DNA from: JALYGJ01 sp036558545
GTDB lineage: Bacteria > Chloroflexota > Limnocylindria > Limnocylindrales > CSP1-4
Assembly: GCA_036558545.1 (NCBI GenBank)
Contig: DATBFJ010000057.1
Location: 1 to 14,135, forward strand
Direction of reading: 5' to 3'
Length of the DNA stretch: 14,135 nucleotides
The notes under the pieces are model-generated. The model searched no databases and was not told the DNA's origin. It was given only the letters and a program-made list of their open reading frames with translations. The position numbers and the translations under genes are program-made. How positions within the stretch are numbered: position 1 is the stretch's first letter; every line of letters begins with the position of its first letter. Positions 1-7,244 of this stretch are shown here, piece by piece.

Positions 1-1227
1 GCCGGGATCCATGCCGCGCTCCGGCAGGCCGTCGTGAGCAAACGCCGTCTCGCCCGGCGCGGGCGCGAGCCGCCGGCGAGTGGGCGGCGCCGCCTCGTGG
101 CGTTGCTCGGGAGCGTCAGTTGCCAGCGCCCGCGCCGGCACCCGCGCAATCTCGGCACCGCCATCAACGACGACCACGTCACCGTCGTCAGTGATCTCGC
201 CTATGACCTCGCCGCGCAGTCCCCAGCGCCTCACGACGCGCAGCACGTCGTTCAAGCGCTCTGGCCGAACGATCGCAAGCATGCGCTCCTGCGACTCGCT
301 GATCATCAACTCGAACGGTTCCATGTCTTGTTCGCGCAGCGGCACGGCCGTCAAATCGACACGGATGCCCGTGCCACCGCGTGCGGCGACCTCTGATGTG
401 GCACACGTCAAACCGGCCGCGCCAAGGTCCTGCATTCCCTCGACGAGGCCGCCTTCCACGAGCTCGAGAGTCGCCTCGATAAGCAGCTTGCCGGCGAACG
501 GGTCGCCGATCTGGACGCTGGGCCGCATCGCCGCCGAGCCCTCGTCGAAGTTCGCACTGGCGAGGACCGATGCCCCACCTATCCCGTCGCGGCCGGTCGA
601 CGATCCGAACAACACGGCCAGCGAGCCCGGGGTGGGAGCAATCGCGCGCGAAATGGCACCCTCCGCGACGATGCCGACGCACATCACGTTCACGAGTGGG
701 TTGCCGGTGTACGTCGGATCGAAGGTCAGCTCCCCGCCCACGGTCGGTACGCCGACACAATTCCCGTAGCCGCCAACCCCACGCACGATGCCGTCGACCA
801 GCCTTCGCGTGCGGTGATCGTCCGGCCAGCCGAACTTGAGCGCATCGAGCAACGCGACAGGCCGCGCGCCCATCGCCACGATGTCGCGCAGGATGCCGCC
901 AACTCCGGTTGCGGCCCCCTGGTAGGGCTCGACCGCGCTCGGGTGGTTGTGCGACTCGATCTTGAACGCCACCGCCAGACCGTCACCCACGCTCACCACG
1001 CCGGCGTTTTCGCCAGGGCCGGCGAGCACGTCACTGCCGCCGCTGGGCAAAGACCGCAGGAGCGATTTCGAGCTCTTGTACGAGCAGTGCTCGCTCCACA
1101 TGACGCTGAACATCGCGAGCTCGAGATCATTCGGCGCGCGGCCGAGCAGCTCGTGGATCTGACCGACTTCGACGTCCGTCAAACCCAGTCGACGATGCAT
1201 GGCAGCCGGCGCCGGTGCCTCGGCCAC
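1..1227 (-). CDS. purL: phosphoribosylformylglycinamidine synthase subunit PurL, N-terminal 409 residues (runs off the window)
   Basis: Large subunit of FGAM synthase, which converts FGAR, ATP and glutamine-derived ammonia to FGAM in the cytosol. The minus-strand frame stays open from 1227 to base 1 with no stop. Visible family motifs are MWSEHCSYKSSK (residues 43-54), ESHNHPSAVEPYQGAATG (91-108, nucleotide site), GGYGNCVGVPTVGGEL (152-167) and FGSSTGRDGIGGAS (207-220). This is the short PurL type (about 740 residues in known members), which needs separate PurS and PurQ, and both lie directly upstream. Slightly more than half is visible. I chose GTG at 1227, 2 bases after the purQ stop; an in-frame ATG at 1200 (MHRRLGL) is an alternative. 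The last gene of the operon in view. The identification is secure; the start is less so. Confidence 0.97.
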   Translation of the reverse strand, partial: MAEAPAPAAMHRRLGLTDVEVGQIHELLGRAPNDLELAMFSVMWSEHCSYKSSKSLLRSLPSGGSDVLAGPGENAGVVSVGDGLAVAFKIESHNHPSAVEPYQGAATGVGGILRDIVAMGARPVALLDALKFGWPDDHRTRRLVDGIVRGVGGYGNCVGVPTVGGELTFDPTYTGNPLVNVMCVGIVAEGAISRAIAPTPGSLAVLFGSSTGRDGIGGASVLASANFDEGSAAMRPSVQIGDPFAGKLLIEATLELVEGGLVEGMQDLGAAGLTCATSEVAARGGTGIRVDLTAVPLREQDMEPFELMISESQERMLAIVRPERLNDVLRVVRRWGLRGEVIGEITDDGDVVVVDGGAEIARVPARALATDAPEQRHEAAPPTRRRLAPAPGETAFAHDGLPERGMDPG

Positions 1228-1229
1228 GG

Positions 1230-1934
1230 TCACGCCGCAGCCTCGATTTTGGCCATGCTTTCGACGAGTGACCTGATCAGCAGCATGCCGTCGTCCGAAC
1301 CCAACAGCTCTTCGCTCGCCCGCTCGGGATGCGGCATCAGTCCGCAGACACGTCCGCGCTCGTCCGTGACACCCGCGATGTTTCGCGCCGATCCGTTGGG
1401 ATTGCCCTCCGGCGACGTGTAGCGAAAAACTACCTGGCCACTGCGCTCGAGCGCATCGAGCCGATCGTCGGGCAGCCAGTAGTTGCCCTCGCCGTGGGCG
1501 ATCGGCATGTGCAGCGTCTTGCCCTGTGGGACCAGCCGTGTGAACGGCGTGTCGCGATTCTCGACCGCCAGGGTCACCCAGCGGTGCTCGAAACGCAGCG
1601 TGGCGTTGCGGCGCAACACACCCGGTAGCAGACCGGCCTCTGTCAAGACCTGGAATCCGTTGCAGATCCCCAGGACCAGGCCACCGCGCGCCGCAAACTC
1701 GCGAACCGGACCCATGATTGGGCTGAATCGCGCGATAGCGCCGGCGCGCAGGTAATCGCCATGAGCAAAGCCGCCGGGCAGGATCACCGCATCTGAGCCA
1801 CCAAGGTCGGGTGTCTCGTGCCACAACAGCTGCGTCTCTGCGCCCGCGAGCTGTGCAGCATGCTGCGCGTCGCGGTCGCAGTTCGAACCCGGAAATACGA
1901 CGATACCGACCTTCAAAGCGGGCTGATCTCCCAT
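1230..1934 (-). CDS. purQ: phosphoribosylformylglycinamidine synthase subunit PurQ (glutaminase)
   Basis: Class I glutamine amidotransferase subunit that hydrolyses glutamine and channels ammonia to PurL. 234 residues from the ATG at 1934, close to the usual length. The N-terminal VGIVVFPGSNCDRD and the nucleophile elbow GICNGFQVL (Cys91) are present, as are the catalytic His202 and Glu204 in MPHPER. All triad residues are intact. The ATG lies inside purS (22-base overlap) and has no good Shine-Dalgarno site. A TTG at 1916, which overlaps the purS stop as TTGA with GGGAG 11 bases upstream, would give the family-typical start MKVGIVVFPG and may be the true start. It is followed after 2 bases by purL, so PurS, PurQ and PurL are encoded in order of assembly. 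Confidence 0.97.
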   Translation of the reverse strand: MGDQPALKVGIVVFPGSNCDRDAQHAAQLAGAETQLLWHETPDLGGSDAVILPGGFAHGDYLRAGAIARFSPIMGPVREFAARGGLVLGICNGFQVLTEAGLLPGVLRRNATLRFEHRWVTLAVENRDTPFTRLVPQGKTLHMPIAHGEGNYWLPDDRLDALERSGQVVFRYTSPEGNPNGSARNIAGVTDERGRVCGLMPHPERASEELLGSDDGMLLIRSLVESMAKIEAAA

Positions 1935-2161
1935 CGTTCGATCAGCGGGTTCGCCAGAAAGTCGGCCGCCAGCGAATCCACGGTCTCGAGGGCAGCGTCA
2001 ACTGAAGCCGCCTGCACGGACAGCTCGATGCGTCGACCTACACGAACCTCGTGCACGTTGTCTGCGTGCAGCTGCGGCAAAGCTGCCTCGACCGCCTTGC
2101 CGGCCGGGTCGAGGATGCCGTCGCGCGGCATGATCGAGACGCTGAAGCGATAGGTCTCCAT
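1913..2161 (-). CDS. purS: phosphoribosylformylglycinamidine synthase subunit PurS
   Basis: Small subunit that bridges PurL and PurQ in the three-subunit FGAM synthase. 82 residues, the normal size. It carries the PurS signature around residues 11-24 (MPRDGILDPAGKAV), then VHEVRVGRRIEL and a C-terminal segment ending NPLIERWEISPL. The ATG at 2161 shares one base with the purC stop (TGATG), a pattern expected for termination-reinitiation. The nearest GGAGG lies about 13 bases upstream, rather far, which fits dependence on coupling. The neighbours purQ and purL confirm the role. There is no sign of damage. Confidence 0.96.
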   Translation of the reverse strand: METYRFSVSIMPRDGILDPAGKAVEAALPQLHADNVHEVRVGRRIELSVQAASVDAALETVDSLAADFLANPLIERWEISPL

Positions 2162-3075
2162 CAGCCGATGGCGTCCTCCGCGAGGTAGCGGTCGAACGAG
2201 CCACCGGTGATGCGCTCGAACGCTTCGACGTAGCGCTTGCGCGTGCCGGCGACGACCTCCTGCGGCAGCTCCGGCCCGGGATAGGTCTTGCCCCAGTCGA
2301 GCGTCTCGAGGTAGTCGCGGACGTACTGCTTGTCGAACGAGTCCTGCGCGCGGCCTGGCTCATAGGTCGAGGCATCCCAGAAACGCGACGAGTCGGGCGT
2401 AAGAACCTCGTCAATGAGGATCATCTCGCCACCCTCGACGATGCCGAACTCGAACTTCGTATCGGCCAGGATGATCCCGGCAGGCTCCGCCCTGGAGGCC
2501 GCAAACTTGTACAGCTCGAGCGCCTTGGTCCTCGCCTCCTCCGCGCGCTCGGGTCCGACCAAAGCAACCATCTGGTCGAAAGAGATGTTTTCGTCGTGGC
2601 CCACGTCCGCCTTGGTCGAAGGCGTGAACAGCGGCTCGGGCAATCGCTCGCTCTCGCGCAGACCTTCTCGCAGCGGGATGCCGCACACCGCGCCCGTGCG
2701 GCCATAGTCCTTCCAGCCACTGCCGGCGAGATAGCCGCGCACGATCAGCTCGACCGGCAGCACGTCGGCACGCCGGCAGATCATCGAGCGACCACGCAGC
2801 TCGGCGGCCTGTGCGCTGTACTCACCCGGCAGCGTGCCAACGTCAGTCGAGAGCAGATGATTGGGCATGATCCCGGCGTTCTGAGTCTCGGCAAACCAGA
2901 AGCGCGAGATGCCGGTCAGGACGCGGCCCTTGTCCGGAATTGGCGTGGGCAGGACCACATCAAAGGCGCTGATGCGGTCACTGGCGACGAGCAGCAGGCG
3001 TGCATCGTCCAGGGCGAAGATGTCGCGCACCTTCCCGGAGCGGACGAAACCGGGTACGAGCTCAACGACTGACAC
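2161..3075 (-). CDS. purC: phosphoribosylaminoimidazole-succinocarboxamide synthase (SAICAR synthetase)
   Basis: Joins CAIR with aspartate, using ATP, to make SAICAR. 304 residues, matching the longer (about 300-residue) PurC form rather than the about 240-residue B. subtilis type. Visible are GKVRDIF (14-20), SDRISAFDVVLPTPIPDKG (32-50), the signature LPVELIVRGYLAGSGW (106-121), and LADTKFEFG (203-211) followed by LIDEVLTPDSSRFW. The start is GTG at 3075 with GGAGGA 8 bases upstream, inside the end of purB (14-base overlap). It precedes purS with a TGATG junction. PurB acts on its product, and the two genes are adjacent. The substrate step implies purE or purK elsewhere in the genome. Confidence 0.97.
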   Translation of the reverse strand: MSVVELVPGFVRSGKVRDIFALDDARLLLVASDRISAFDVVLPTPIPDKGRVLTGISRFWFAETQNAGIMPNHLLSTDVGTLPGEYSAQAAELRGRSMICRRADVLPVELIVRGYLAGSGWKDYGRTGAVCGIPLREGLRESERLPEPLFTPSTKADVGHDENISFDQMVALVGPERAEEARTKALELYKFAASRAEPAGIILADTKFEFGIVEGGEMILIDEVLTPDSSRFWDASTYEPGRAQDSFDKQYVRDYLETLDWGKTYPGPELPQEVVAGTRKRYVEAFERITGGSFDRYLAEDAIG

Positions 3076-4384
3076 GGGCGTGATCCTCCAGCTGTTCTAG
3101 ACGGTCGATCAGGGTCTTGGCATGGGTAAGTAACCGGGCGATGTCGAAGCACGATGCGATCTGCGTCGCGCTGAGCACGGACGTCACCGCGTCGTCAGCC
3201 TCCACGAGGTCGCGCAGCTGGCGACGCTCGTCCGCCGCTCGCAGGGCATCGCGCTGGACGATCGCGTAGGCGTCCTCGCGGGTAAGTCCACCCTCCTCGA
3301 CGAGCATCGTCAGCAGTCGGCTCGAGCCAAATAGCCCCAGGCCGCGCTCGACGTTTTCGCGCATCCGTTCCGGCCGCACGACCAGGCCATCGACGATGCC
3401 CCGGAAGCGAACGAGCATGTAGTGAAGCAACGTCGTGGAACCGGGAAGCGCCACGCGCTCCACCGAAGAGTGCGAGATGTCGCGTTCGTGCCATAGCGCC
3501 TGGTCCTCGAAACCAGCGACTGCATAGCCGCGCAGCAGTCGCGCGAGGCCGGAGATGCGCTCAGACGAGATGGGGTTGCGCTTGTGGGGCATGGCACTCG
3601 AGCCCTTTTGGCCCGCGCGGAATGGCTCCTGCAGCTCACCGATCTCTGTGTGCTGGAGGTTGCGGATCTCTGTTGCGAAACGCTCCAGCGAACCGCCGGT
3701 GACCGCAATCGCCGCGAGGAATGCAGCGTGCCTGTCGCGCTGAATGATCTGTGTACTGATCGGATCGACGGCCAGCCCAAGCTCCGCCATCACATCCGAC
3801 TCGACCTCAGGTGCAAGCTGGCTATAGGTTCCGACTGCCCCGGACAGCTTTCCGGTCGCGAGATCGCGGGCGGCCGACTCGACGCGGTCACGGTCCCTGC
3901 GCAGCTCGAACGCCCACGATGCGAGCTTGAGGCCGAACGTGATCGGCTCGGCGTGGACGGAGTGGGTGCGGCCCATCATCACGGTCTCGGCGTGCTCGCG
4001 GGCTTTGGCCACGAGCGTGGCGATGAGCGCATCCATCTCTGAGATCAGCAGATCGCCGGCCGTCTTGCATTGAAGGGCCAGCGCGGTGTCGACGACGTCG
4101 CTCGAGGTCAGGCCGAAATGGATGAAGCGGCCATTTGAGCCAACCGTTTCGGCGACCTGGCTGACAAAGGCAATGACGTCGTGATCGGTCGTCTGTTCGA
4201 GCTGTGCAATTCTTTCGACGTCTACCTTGGCGCGGCTCGCGACCTCGTCGCTGACGCCCTCCGGAACGAGTCCACGCTTCTCGACCGCGCGGAGAGCAGC
4301 GATCTCGACTCGCAGCATCGCGTTGAAGCGCGCCTCGTCCGTCCAAAGCGCGCCCATCGCCGGAAGGGTGTAGCGCGGGATCAC
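3062..4384 (-). CDS. purB: adenylosuccinate lyase
   Basis: Removes fumarate from SAICAR (giving AICAR) and from adenylosuccinate (giving AMP). 440 residues from GTG at 4384. The frame is open further upstream, but this GTG overlaps the purD stop as GTGA, has GGGAG 7 bases before it, and gives the family N-terminus MIPRYTLPAMGALW. The fumarase/aspartase superfamily signature is GSSAMPHKRNPIS (261-273). Other active-site segments are TTDHDV (His68), HFGLTSSD (89-96) and GRTHSVHAEP (His141). The lyase family is certain, and the operon position next to purC and purD makes adenylosuccinate lyase, rather than argininosuccinate lyase, clear. Soluble homotetramer in known members. Confidence 0.97.
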   Translation of the reverse strand: MIPRYTLPAMGALWTDEARFNAMLRVEIAALRAVEKRGLVPEGVSDEVASRAKVDVERIAQLEQTTDHDVIAFVSQVAETVGSNGRFIHFGLTSSDVVDTALALQCKTAGDLLISEMDALIATLVAKAREHAETVMMGRTHSVHAEPITFGLKLASWAFELRRDRDRVESAARDLATGKLSGAVGTYSQLAPEVESDVMAELGLAVDPISTQIIQRDRHAAFLAAIAVTGGSLERFATEIRNLQHTEIGELQEPFRAGQKGSSAMPHKRNPISSERISGLARLLRGYAVAGFEDQALWHERDISHSSVERVALPGSTTLLHYMLVRFRGIVDGLVVRPERMRENVERGLGLFGSSRLLTMLVEEGGLTREDAYAIVQRDALRAADERRQLRDLVEADDAVTSVLSATQIASCFDIARLLTHAKTLIDRLEQLEDHARVSR

Positions 4385-5664
4385 GCTTGAGCTCCCACCA
4401 GCGGCCGGCCGATGTCGCGTCTGAGCCACTTGCCGGCATAGTCGATGAGCGCGGCCGCGGCGTACGCGGCCTCCGCGGCGGCAGGGACGGTTGGTCCGCT
4501 GCCAACCACCGTCAGGACCCTTCCGCCGGCCGTGACCAGCTTCCCGTCCGTGCCGCGTTCAACGCCAGCGCCAAAAACGAGGGCACCCGTCCTTTGCGCA
4601 TCTCCGATGCCTCCGATCACGTCCCCGCGGTGCGCCATCTCCGGATAGCCCTCTGCCGCCAGGAATAGGGCGACCATGGCCTCGTCCCGAGCCGGTAGCA
4701 CGCCGGTCACCGAAAGTCTGCCCTGCGAGCACTCGAGCATCAGCTGTGCCAGTGGCGCGTCGATGCGCGGCAGGATCGCCTGCGCCTCTGGATCACCCAG
4801 CCGAACGTTGAACTCCAGCACGCGCGGGCCACTGGCAGTCAGCATCAAGCCGCAGAACAGTGCGCCACGAAACAGTTTCCCTCGCCGAGCCATCTCCCGG
4901 AGCACCGGCGCGACCACCGTCTCACCCAGCTGTGCCAGCTGTATGGCACTCAGTTCATCAATAGGTGAAAACGCCCCCATGCCGCCCGTATTCGGCCCGG
5001 TGTCGCCATCGTGGGCTCGTTTGTGGTCACGCGCCGCGGGCAGAAGCGCATACCGCTCGCCGTCGCACAGGGCAATGACGCTCGCCTCCACGCCGTCGAG
5101 CCACTCCTCGACCACGACCGTGCGTCCCGCGTCGCCAAATTGGCCGTCGACGAGCGCCCCGGAAATGGCGTTTTCAGCGTCATTCAGGTCGGCGCACATC
5201 GCGACGCCCTTGCCCAGGGCGAGCCCGTCGGCCTTGACCACGACCCTGCCGCCAAGCTCATCCGCGTACGCGATGGCCATGCCAACATCATCGAATGCCT
5301 GGCCGCGCGCCATCCTGACTCCCGCGGCCTCACAGACCTCGCGCGCGAATGACTTGCTGCCCTCGAGCATGGCCGCGGCCGCGCTCGGTCCGAAGCACGC
5401 GACGCCGGCCTCCGCAAGCCTGTCGGCCAAGCCGGCGACGAGTGGGTCCTCCGGTCCAACAACGACAAGATCCACGTTCTCTGAGCGTGCCAGCGCAACA
5501 ATCGCCGCCAGGTCGTCGCCGGGCACTTGCGGCCGAACATCCGCGACATCCGTCATGAGCGGGTTGCCGGGCGCCGCGATGACCGCCTCGACGCCGGCCT
5601 CAGCGTTGAATTTCCAGCACAGAGCGTGCTGTCGGGCGCCGGCGCCAACAACCAGGACCTTCAT
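4381..5664 (-). CDS. purD: phosphoribosylamine-glycine ligase (GAR synthetase)
   Basis: ATP-grasp enzyme that joins phosphoribosylamine and glycine to form GAR. 427 residues from the ATG at 5664, which overlaps the purA stop as ATGA. The frame continues 77 codons upstream into purA, but that extension is arginine-rich shadow sequence and is excluded. Motifs: VVVKADGLALGKGV (141-154, nucleotide lysine region), TGPNTGGMGAFSP (222-234) and LEFNVRLGDPEAQ (283-295, metal ligands). Oddity: the N-terminal motif, usually GGREHA, here reads GARQHA (residues 9-14), so a Gly and the Glu are replaced. All other motifs are intact, so the enzyme is probably active. Confidence 0.96.
   Translation of the reverse strand: MKVLVVGAGARQHALCWKFNAEAGVEAVIAAPGNPLMTDVADVRPQVPGDDLAAIVALARSENVDLVVVGPEDPLVAGLADRLAEAGVACFGPSAAAAMLEGSKSFAREVCEAAGVRMARGQAFDDVGMAIAYADELGGRVVVKADGLALGKGVAMCADLNDAENAISGALVDGQFGDAGRTVVVEEWLDGVEASVIALCDGERYALLPAARDHKRAHDGDTGPNTGGMGAFSPIDELSAIQLAQLGETVVAPVLREMARRGKLFRGALFCGLMLTASGPRVLEFNVRLGDPEAQAILPRIDAPLAQLMLECSQGRLSVTGVLPARDEAMVALFLAAEGYPEMAHRGDVIGGIGDAQRTGALVFGAGVERGTDGKLVTAGGRVLTVVGSGPTVPAAAEAAYAAAALIDYAGKWLRRDIGRPLVGAQA
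4392..4396 (-). promoter_or_regulatory. ribosome binding site that fixes the purB start
   Basis: GGGAG on the minus strand, 7 bases before the GTG at 4384 and inside the last codons of purD. It favours the GTGA-overlap start over the upstream in-frame ATG at 4429. Confidence 0.7.
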
Positions 5665-6956
5665 CGCGCGGCCACCAACGAGTCGCCACGAACAGCGATC
5701 GTCTGGGTCCGTTCCGGGCCAACACTGATGTGCGAGATCGGGACACCGGCTCGTTGCTCGATCGCGGCCACGTAGCGCCGCGCCGCTGCCGGCAGCTCCT
5801 CGATGGACCTGCAGCCTCTCAGGTCCTGTGTCCAGCCCTCGAACGTGTCGTAGACCGGCGCGGCGCGCTCGAGCACGGCTGCCGACATGGGCCACTCGTC
5901 GATCAGCTCGTTGCCCACCCGGTACCCGACGCAGACCTTGACCTCAGGCAACCCGGACAGGATGTCGATCTTGTTGAGGACGATGCTGCTGACGCTGTTC
6001 ACCTGGACGGCATGGCGCAAGGGCACGAAGTCGAGCCAACCGCAGCGCCGCCTCCGGCCGGTGGTCGTTCCGTATTCGCGGCCAGTCTCGACCAGATGCG
6101 CGCCGACTTCGTCGTTCAGCTCCGTCGGCAGCGGTCCGGCGCCGACGCGTGTCGAGTAGGCCTTGAGGACGCCAATCACCTCTGTGATCTGGCGCGGGCC
6201 AACCCCACCGCCGGTGCACGCTCCGCCCGCGACCGGGTTTGAGGAAGTGACATACGGGTAAGTGCCGTGGTCGAGATCGAGCAATGTGCCCTGCGCACCC
6301 TCCAGCAGTACCAGCTCGTCGCGCGCCAGGGCAGCTTGCACGATGGCCGTCGTGTCCGTGATGAATGGCGCAAGTCGCTGGCCCCACGACAGGGCGTCGC
6401 TGAAGAGCGACTCGAACTCGAAGGCAGGTAGTCCGTAGAGGGCCAGCACCGCGTTCTTCTCGGTCAGCGCGGCGATGAGTCGGCTCCGCAGCAAATCGGG
6501 ATCCAGGAGGTCGCCCATGCGGATGCCCGTGCGCCACGCTCGGTCGCCGTACGCGGGCCCAATCCCGCGCTTGGTCGTACCGATCATTCCATCGCCGGCG
6601 GCAGCCTCGCGCGCTCCATCGAGGGCCACGTGGTACGGCATGATCACGTGGGCGGAAGAGCTGACGCGCAGCTTCGACATCTCGATGCCGCGCGACTCCA
6701 GCATCTGGATCTCGTCGAGCAGGGTCCGCGGGTTGACCACCACTCCAGGCCCGATGATCGGCCGGATGTGCTCGTGCAGTGCGCCACTCGGGACAAGGTG
6801 AAGCTTGAAAGTCTCGTCGCCGATGACAACGGTGTGGCCTGCGTTGTCGCCGCCCTGGTAGCGCACGACGAGCGAAACGTCCGCGGCGAGCAAGTCGGTG
6901 ACCTTGCCCTTGCCTTCGTCGCCCCATTGGAGTCCGCAGATAACGCTCGCAGGCAT
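5661..6956 (-). CDS. purA: adenylosuccinate synthetase
   Basis: First committed step from IMP to AMP: IMP, GTP and aspartate give adenylosuccinate. 431 residues, normal length. The P-loop-like QWGDEGKGK (10-18) has catalytic Asp13, and GGDNAGHTVV carries His41, the same positions as in E. coli. Also visible are GTTKRGIGPAY (126-136), SSNPVAGG (238-245) and GTTTGRRRRCGW (296-307). It heads the operon and is the gene nearest the putative promoter. Upstream of the ATG is only a weak AGG, about 14 bases away, after a long structured leader. Having purA first means AMP-branch synthesis is co-transcribed with the early pathway steps. PurB, two genes downstream, acts directly on its product. Confidence 0.97.
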   Translation of the reverse strand: MPASVICGLQWGDEGKGKVTDLLAADVSLVVRYQGGDNAGHTVVIGDETFKLHLVPSGALHEHIRPIIGPGVVVNPRTLLDEIQMLESRGIEMSKLRVSSSAHVIMPYHVALDGAREAAAGDGMIGTTKRGIGPAYGDRAWRTGIRMGDLLDPDLLRSRLIAALTEKNAVLALYGLPAFEFESLFSDALSWGQRLAPFITDTTAIVQAALARDELVLLEGAQGTLLDLDHGTYPYVTSSNPVAGGACTGGGVGPRQITEVIGVLKAYSTRVGAGPLPTELNDEVGAHLVETGREYGTTTGRRRRCGWLDFVPLRHAVQVNSVSSIVLNKIDILSGLPEVKVCVGYRVGNELIDEWPMSAAVLERAAPVYDTFEGWTQDLRGCRSIEELPAAARRYVAAIEQRAGVPISHISVGPERTQTIAVRGDSLVAAR

Positions 6957-6989
6957 ATCAGCTGCCTGCCTTTGCGCGGGATAGAGTCC

Positions 6990-7053
6990 GGCCCTGTGCG
7001 CTGCTCCCGGCGTCCGGGAGCCCTCGCTGGCTGCGTGTCGGCCTCACAGGACC
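6990..7053 (-). ncRNA. candidate structured leader RNA of the pur operon
   Basis: Read on the minus strand, GGTCCTGTG (7053-7045) pairs with CACAGGGCC (6998-6990) in a 9-bp helix. It encloses a perfect 8-bp hairpin, GCTCCCGG / CCGGGAGC (7021-7014 with 7010-7003, loop ACG). The one non-Watson-Crick pair of the outer helix is U-G on the minus strand but C-A on the plus strand, which favours transcription with purA. A weaker GCCCG / CGGGC hairpin lies just upstream. The structure ends 33 bases before the purA ATG. It does not match the ZTP, PRPP or guanine riboswitch consensus as I know them. It may simply be GC-rich self-complementarity. Confidence 0.4.
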
Positions 7054-7120
7054 GCCCGCTGCCTCCTCGGGCAACAGCTCCTCCAAAGTTCCTCGCGCCA
7101 GGGTCACGGTGACGCGTCGG

Positions 7121-7136
7121 AGGCGGCAGTGTACCA
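7121..7136 (-). promoter_or_regulatory. candidate extended -10 promoter of the purA operon
   Basis: On the minus strand the sequence reads TGGTACACT: TACACT (7128-7133) fits TANNNT and is preceded by the TGn extension. No convincing -35 is found 16-18 bases upstream, which extended -10 promoters can tolerate. The start would be near 7121, giving a leader of about 165 bases. A short dyad GTCAC-G-GTGAC (7103-7113) lies just downstream and could be an operator. Sequence inference only. Confidence 0.35.
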
Positions 7137-7231
7137 GCGCGGACTCCGCCCGACCGGACCGTTCGTGCAACCGTCTGGCCTATTCGCGCGTCGTGCTGCA
7201 GCGCGCTAAAGTCCGCGCAGTCTCAAGCCAC

Positions 7232-7237
7232 GAGGGG
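7232..7237 (+). promoter_or_regulatory. ribosome binding site supporting the TTG start at 7245
   Basis: GAGGGG lies 7 bases before TTG at 7245, the only good Shine-Dalgarno site near the N-terminus of this reading frame. A weak -10 candidate, TAAAGT (7207-7212), is upstream without a clear -35. Confidence 0.55.
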
Positions 7238-7244
7238 TCAGGCA

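Noticed and set aside
188..986. minus-strand open frames of 190 and 86 residues
   Set aside because: Both are out-of-frame Arg-rich shadows of purL, whose true frame runs unbroken from 1227 to base 1.
4676..5728. 350-residue plus-strand open frame opposite purD
   Set aside because: Ser/Ala/Pro-rich antisense shadow of a certain gene, with no ribosome binding site or domain.
5665..5895. 77-residue N-terminal extension of PurD
   Set aside because: It overlaps purA out of frame, is Arg-rich without domain character, and the ATGA start at 5664 gives the family N-terminus.
6957..7121. ZTP (pfl) riboswitch or RNase P RNA in the purA leader
   Set aside because: CGTGACCCTGGCG weakly recalls the ZTP GUGACUGGCG block, but the partner CCGCCUGGGCA is missing. 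The GAGGAAAGUCC and other RNase P conserved regions are also missing.
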